Both the position numbers and the translations under genes were made by a program. A model generated the notes under the pieces. It ran no database searches and had not been told where the DNA came from. It worked only from the letters and a program-made list of their open reading frames with translations. This document shows, piece by piece, positions 5,511-9,749 of a stretch of 9,749 bases of DNA; position 1 is the stretch's first letter; every line of letters begins with the position of its first letter. The stretch is from an uncultured Chloroflexaceae bacterium (lineage in GTDB: Bacteria; Chloroflexota; Chloroflexia; Chloroflexales; Chloroflexaceae), in assembly GCA_937141995.1 (NCBI GenBank), contig CAKZQX010000229.1:1-9749 (forward strand), in the 5' to 3' direction.

Positions 5511-8500
5511 ATGTGGGATCTTATTTTTGAGAGCATCGAAGCCGGTGTGATCGGGCTGATTATCGTCTATCTGCTCTGGATTGGCCGGCGCGAACAACTC
5601 TATACCCACAGGGGATGGACCGCCATTGTGCTGGGGTTTGGCCTGATCGGGCTGGGCAGCATCGTCAGAATGGCTGATGAACTCCCCCTGATGCGCCAGG
5701 TGGGCCTCTTTGAGGGAACCGCATATGAGGCACTGTTTGAGGAGGGGATCGGCGGCTTTCTGGGGTACATCCTGATTATCGTCGGGTTCTGGCACTGGCT
5801 ACCCGGAATCAACTTATCAGACCAGACCCGGCAGGCGTTGAAAAAAACGAATGATGACCTGGAGGTGCTGGTCGCGGCCCGCACTGCCGAGTTGCTGCAA
5901 GCCAATCACCAGTTGCAGCAGGAAGTCGAGGAGCGGAAAGCGGCCGAGCAACAACTCTGCCTGTATCATCGCGCAATCCTGGCAACCAGCAGCGGCATCC
6001 TGATTACCGACCCGAACCAGCTCGATAACCCGATCATTTACTGCAATCCTGCATTTGAACGCATCTCCGGCTATACCAGTGACGAGGTAGTAGGGCGGAA
6101 CTGCCGTTTTTTACAGGGACCGGATACCGACCCGGATGCCCGGCAACACATCCGCCAGGCGATTGACCACGAACATGAGTGCCATGTGGTCGTCAAAAAC
6201 TATCGCAAAGACGGCACGCCCTTCTGGAATAAGCTGGCGATTGCGCCCGTGCGCGATGCCGGCGGTGGGTTAACCCACTTTATTGGCATTCAGACCGATA
6301 TTACCGAGTGGAAGCAAGCCGAAGCAGCGCTACGCAAGAGTGAGGAGTTGTATCGCACGCTTGCTCGCAGCCTGCCCGACTCCTCAGTAATCCTGTTTGA
6401 CCAGGAGCTCTGCTGCATCCTTGCCGAAGGTCCGGCACTGGCAACCGCCGGCTTCGCCAACCGACAGATTGAAGGCAAGATGCTCCGGGAAGTGTTACCG
6501 CGCCAGATCTATGAAGAACTGATGCCCTACTACCGGGCCGCATTTGCCGGAGGCGCGACAATCTGTGAGAAGACATTTGAAAAAACCATTTACCTTATCC
6601 ACACGTTGCCGGTAAAAAATGAACATGACGCGATCTTCGCCGGTATGCTGCTGGTACAGGATATTACCGAGCACCGGCGCGCGGAGCAGGCGCTGCGCGA
6701 GAGCGATAAACTGCTGCGCACCGTTATCGCCGGCGCGCCGATCTTCCTCTTCGCCCTCGACAACACGGGCGCCTTTACGCTGCTCGAAGGCAAGGGGTTG
6801 GATCTGCTGCAACTCAAACCGGGCGACGCCGGGGGCCGCTCCGTCTTCGATATCTACCGTGATATGCCCGAGGTGCAGGCCTATAACCAGCGGGCGCTGG
6901 CGGGTGAGACATTTACCGCGACCGTGGCAGTCGCCGGGTTGATCTTTGAAACTCATTACTCGCCCCTGCGCGACGAAGATGGTAACGTCTTTAGCGTCAT
7001 TGGCGTGGCGACCGATATCACCGAGCGGGAGCAGACCCGCGAAGCGCTACGCCACCAGCACGATTTTGCCCTCCAGATTATGAATACCATGGGCCAGGGG
7101 CTGATCGTGACCAATGTTAACTGCCAGTTTGAGTTTGTGAACCCGGCATGCGCGCAAATGCTGGGCGCGACCCCCGACGCGCTGATTGGTCGCTCGTTTA
7201 GCGACTTCGTTGTGTCCGCCGACACAGCAATCCTGACCAATGCCTTTACGCGCCGTCTGGCGGGAGAAACCACCACCTACGAGATTCGCCTGCGCCGGAC
7301 CGATGATCAGATGGTCTACGCACTAATCAATGGCGTGCCGCGTCGGCATGCTGACCAGGTCATTGGCTCAATTGCCGTTATCTCTGATCTGACCCAGCAT
7401 CGCCAGATGGAAGAAGATCTGGAGCAAGCCCGCAACCAGGCGCTCGAAGCCTCCCGGCTGAAGTCAGAATTTCTGGCAACCATGAGCCATGAGATTCGCA
7501 CCCCCATCAACGCAATTATTGGCATGACCGAACTGCTTGTCGATACACCGCTGGCTCCTAACCAGCGCGAGTTTGCCACCATCGTCCACGAGTCCGGGCA
7601 GGCACTCCTGACGATCATCGACGATATCCTGGACTTCTCGAAGATCGAGGCCGGTAAGTTGATTCTTGACCATGTGGATTTCTGTCCGGTTCACATTGTC
7701 GAAGGAACAGCGGATCTGCTGTCACCGAAGGCGTATGAGAAAGATATCGCTTTGATGACCTGGATTGCCCCGGATGTTCCCGACAATCTCCGGGGCGACC
7801 CCGGACGGCTGCGACAGGTCTTGATCAATCTGGTCGGAAATGCGATTAAATTTACGAACCAGGGCGAAGTCGTAGTTCGTGTAACACTGGAAAGTGCTAC
7901 AAGCATGAATAATGTTGTCCTGCGTTTTGCCATTAGCGACACCGGCATTGGTCTGTCAAACGCAGCGCGCCATCGGTTATTCGAGCCGTTTACACAGGAA
8001 GACGGCTCGACGACACGCCGATATGGTGGTACCGGGCTGGGCCTGGCGATCTCCAAACATCTGGCCGAGTTGATGGGCGGCACAATCGGGTTCGAGAGTG
8101 TCCTGCACCAGGGATCAACCTTCTGGTTTACCGCGCGGTTTGAACGCATTGCCGCGCCGGATCGGCTTGCCTTCCGGGAGCAGAACGATCTGCGCGGCAC
8201 GCGGGCGCTCCTGGTTACGAGCAACCGGACTAACCAGGAGATTCTTCAGAGCTATGCTACACTTGGTGGCATGCAGTGCGCCGGCACAACGATGGGGACA
8301 ACAGCGCAGCACCTCCTGCAGACCGCCGTTGCGGAGGAACAGCCCTATGCGCTGGCAGTTGTCGATCTGGCGCTGCACGATATGGATGGGTTTGAACTGG
8401 CACAGATCATTCAGGATGATCCGCTGATTGCGAATACACCACTGATGTTGCTGACCCGGCTTGATCAGCGCGAGCAACGGCAACTGGCGGCGCAGGCCGG

Positions 8501-9449
8501 GTTTTCGGCCTATCTGACCATGCCGGTGAAGCGGGGGCCGTTTCTCGAAACGATAGGCGGGGTACTCGCCGGTACCGCGCAGATGTCGTCGGTAGAAGTC
8601 GGCAGCGAGGCGTTTGCGCTGCAGATAGACACCGGGCCCGACATGCTGCACACGGCACGCACGGAGAAACTCATTCTCCTGGTTGAAGATAACCCGGCGA
8701 ACCAGCGGTTGGCACTGCGGCAACTGGAGAAACTTGGATATACTGTCCACGCAGTGACAAATGGACGTGAGGCAGTGGAGGCGGTGCGCTGTGCTGCCGC
8801 CGTCTATGCGCTGGTCTTGATGGACTGCCAGACGCCGGAGATGGATGGCTACGCCGCCACCAGCGCCATTCGTGATATGGAGCAGACCAGCGGGCGGCAT
8901 CTGCCGATTGTGGCAATGACCGCCAACGCCATGCAGGGCGACCGGGAAGCCTGCCTGGCGGTGGGCATGGATGATTACATCAGCAAGCCGGTCAGTCTGC
9001 ACTCCCTGCGTAGCGTGCTTGAGCGCTGGATTACCCATACACCGGCAAACAATCCGCATCTACCTCTGCCTGGTATGTCCAGTAGTGCGGCCAACGGTTG
9101 TTTGCTGGATACAGGTGTGATCCAGAGTCTGCATGAGTTACAGGCGGCCGGCGAACCCAATTTCCTGAGCGATTTGATCAATATCTATTTTTCTGATGCG
9201 CCAATATTTATCAATAAGATGAAGACTGCGCTAACCCATGCGGATACGGTATCGCTCTGCGAGGCAGTGCATAGCTTTAAGGGAAGTAGCGCCAGCATCG
9301 GTGCAAGAACCGTAGCCATACTCTGCCGGGAGTTGGAGATACTGGTGCGCTCCGGCAGTCTGGCGGGTGCGCAGGATCTACTGCTACGCATCGAAGCCGA
9401 GTATGAGCGGGTCAAACCGGAGCTGGAGGCCGAACGAAGCGGCAAGTGA
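5511..9449 (+). CDS. Membrane-anchored LOV-PAS hybrid histidine kinase (LOV-PAS3-HisKA-HATPase-REC-REC-Hpt)
   Basis: This 1312-residue protein should be a self-contained phosphorelay at the inner membrane. Three hydrophobic segments (about 8-24, 36-53, 80-98) are followed by a coiled coil (about 103-148). A LOV domain (150-265) carries GRNCRFLQG with adduct-forming Cys198, plus Asn230, Asn240 and Gln261 at the FMN-contact positions, so blue-light sensing is predicted. Three PAS domains follow (about 276-388, 398-506, 515-630). HisKA has [10 protein letters not shown] with His660. The ATPase has Asn777, DTGIG (Asp810) and GGTGLGL. Receiver 1 (about 897-1020) has Asp952 but lacks the acidic pair and the conserved Lys. 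Receiver 2 is intact (Glu1059/Asp1060, Asp1105, Thr1137, Lys1159). Hpt has His1254 in HSFKGSS. The ATG at 5511 has GGGAGAG upstream; the frame is open back to 5244, but that extension looks non-coding. No cognate regulator lies in the window. Confidence 0.93.
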   Translation: MWDLIFESIEAGVIGLIIVYLLWIGRREQLYTHRGWTAIVLGFGLIGLGSIVRMADELPLMRQVGLFEGTAYEALFEEGIGGFLGYILIIVGFWHWLPGINLSDQTRQALKKTNDDLEVLVAARTAELLQANHQLQQEVEERKAAEQQLCLYHRAILATSSGILITDPNQLDNPIIYCNPAFERISGYTSDEVVGRNCRFLQGPDTDPDARQHIRQAIDHEHECHVVVKNYRKDGTPFWNKLAIAPVRDAGGGLTHFIGIQTDITEWKQAEAALRKSEELYRTLARSLPDSSVILFDQELCCILAEGPALATAGFANRQIEGKMLREVLPRQIYEELMPYYRAAFAGGATICEKTFEKTIYLIHTLPVKNEHDAIFAGMLLVQDITEHRRAEQALRESDKLLRTVIAGAPIFLFALDNTGAFTLLEGKGLDLLQLKPGDAGGRSVFDIYRDMPEVQAYNQRALAGETFTATVAVAGLIFETHYSPLRDEDGNVFSVIGVATDITEREQTREALRHQHDFALQIMNTMGQGLIVTNVNCQFEFVNPACAQMLGATPDALIGRSFSDFVVSADTAILTNAFTRRLAGETTTYEIRLRRTDDQMVYALINGVPRRHADQVIGSIAVISDLTQHRQMEEDLEQARNQALEASRLKSEFLATMSHEIRTPINAIIGMTELLVDTPLAPNQREFATIVHESGQALLTIIDDILDFSKIEAGKLILDHVDFCPVHIVEGTADLLSPKAYEKDIALMTWIAPDVPDNLRGDPGRLRQVLINLVGNAIKFTNQGEVVVRVTLESATSMNNVVLRFAISDTGIGLSNAARHRLFEPFTQEDGSTTRRYGGTGLGLAISKHLAELMGGTIGFESVLHQGSTFWFTARFERIAAPDRLAFREQNDLRGTRALLVTSNRTNQEILQSYATLGGMQCAGTTMGTTAQHLLQTAVAEEQPYALAVVDLALHDMDGFELAQIIQDDPLIANTPLMLLTRLDQREQRQLAAQAGFSAYLTMPVKRGPFLETIGGVLAGTAQMSSVEVGSEAFALQIDTGPDMLHTARTEKLILLVEDNPANQRLALRQLEKLGYTVHAVTNGREAVEAVRCAAAVYALVLMDCQTPEMDGYAATSAIRDMEQTSGRHLPIVAMTANAMQGDREACLAVGMDDYISKPVSLHSLRSVLERWITHTPANNPHLPLPGMSSSAANGCLLDTGVIQSLHELQAAGEPNFLSDLINIYFSDAPIFINKMKTALTHADTVSLCEAVHSFKGSSASIGARTVAILCRELEILVRSGSLAGAQDLLLRIEAEYERVKPELEAERSGK

Positions 9450-9454
9450 CGCTC

Positions 9455-9460
9455 AAGGAG
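9455..9460 (+). promoter_or_regulatory. Ribosome binding site of pdxH
   Basis: AAGGAG lies 11 nt before the ATG at 9472, within the 22-bp gap after the kinase stop. The short gap leaves little room for a separate promoter. Confidence 0.6.
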
Positions 9461-9471
9461 CAACATCTCTT

Positions 9472-9749
9472 ATGTCAATCGCCGATCTACGCCAGGAGTA
9501 CAGCCGCCAGGGGCTGAACGAGGCTGAGGTTGATCCCAATCCGCTGGCGCTATTTGACACCTGGCTGGCCGACGCAATCCGTGCGCAGGTGTACGAGCCC
9601 AATGCAATGACGCTGGCAACCGTATCGGCGGAGGGCCGACCGGCGGCGCGGATGGTGCTGCTCAAGGGCTTTGACGCGGCGGGGTTTGTCTTCTACACCA
9701 ACTACACCAGCCGCAAAGGGCAGGAACTGGCGCAGACGCCCTGGGCCGC
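9472..9749 (+). CDS. pdxH: Pyridoxamine 5'-phosphate oxidase, N-terminal part (3' end outside window)
   Basis: The first 92 residues are present. [15 protein letters not shown] is the typical PdxH opening, followed by [12 protein letters not shown]. Then come [20 protein letters not shown] and [22 protein letters not shown], which in this family form the FMN-binding split barrel; the Arg of ARMVLLK and the SRKG segment contact FMN phosphate or substrate. The enzyme oxidises pyridoxamine or pyridoxine 5'-phosphate to pyridoxal 5'-phosphate in the cytoplasm, using FMN and oxygen. The start follows the kinase stop by 22 bp, so the two genes are probably co-transcribed. The right edge cuts the gene before the C-terminal substrate-binding residues. 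Confidence 0.95.
   Translation, partial: MSIADLRQEYSRQGLNEAEVDPNPLALFDTWLADAIRAQVYEPNAMTLATVSAEGRPAARMVLLKGFDAAGFVFYTNYTSRKGQELAQTPWA

Overview
This is an accessory-looking stretch of a GC-rich bacterial chromosome. Gene content and protein style (a large PMT-like membrane glycosyltransferase, an MscS-family channel with a long secreted N-terminus, a multi-PAS/LOV hybrid kinase) suggest a filamentous Chloroflexota (Chloroflexia) relative. That assignment rests on general resemblance only; no taxonomic marker gene is present.

Layout. Positions 1-761 (minus) hold the N-terminal part of an MscS-type mechanosensitive channel that runs off the left edge. Positions 762-1147 have no convincing gene but contain several inverted repeats. 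Positions 1148-2170 (minus) hold a tightly coupled pair, a HAD-superfamily hydrolase followed by a YhbY-type ribosome-assembly protein. Positions 2189-2602 hold two tandem ~200-bp structured repeat units that fill the whole gap between the hydrolase gene and the next gene upstream. Positions 2601-5226 (minus) hold a large GT39/PMT-like membrane glycosyltransferase whose reading frame is broken near its N-terminus. A divergent intergenic region (about 5227-5510) follows. Positions 5511-9449 (plus) encode a 1312-residue membrane hybrid histidine kinase with a complete LOV photosensor signature, three further PAS domains, HisKA/HATPase, two receivers (the first degenerate) and an Hpt domain. Positions 9472-9749 (plus) begin pdxH, cut off by the right edge.

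How the parts relate. The minus-strand genes could be read from a promoter-like sequence at 5290-5318 through the glycosyltransferase, the structured repeats, the hydrolase and yhbY, but an unbroken transcript is not shown. The kinase and pdxH lie 22 bp apart and are probably co-transcribed. The kinase carries its own receiver and Hpt modules, so it is a self-contained phosphorelay whose final response regulator lies elsewhere.

The most unusual feature is the tandem repeat pair at 2194-2597. Each unit has 16-bp perfect terminal inverted repeats and a 21-22-bp apical hairpin with a 3-nt loop. The two copies differ at six base pairs where both partners changed together, so pairing is kept while sequence is not. 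This points to a structured RNA or a transposase-mobilised palindromic element.
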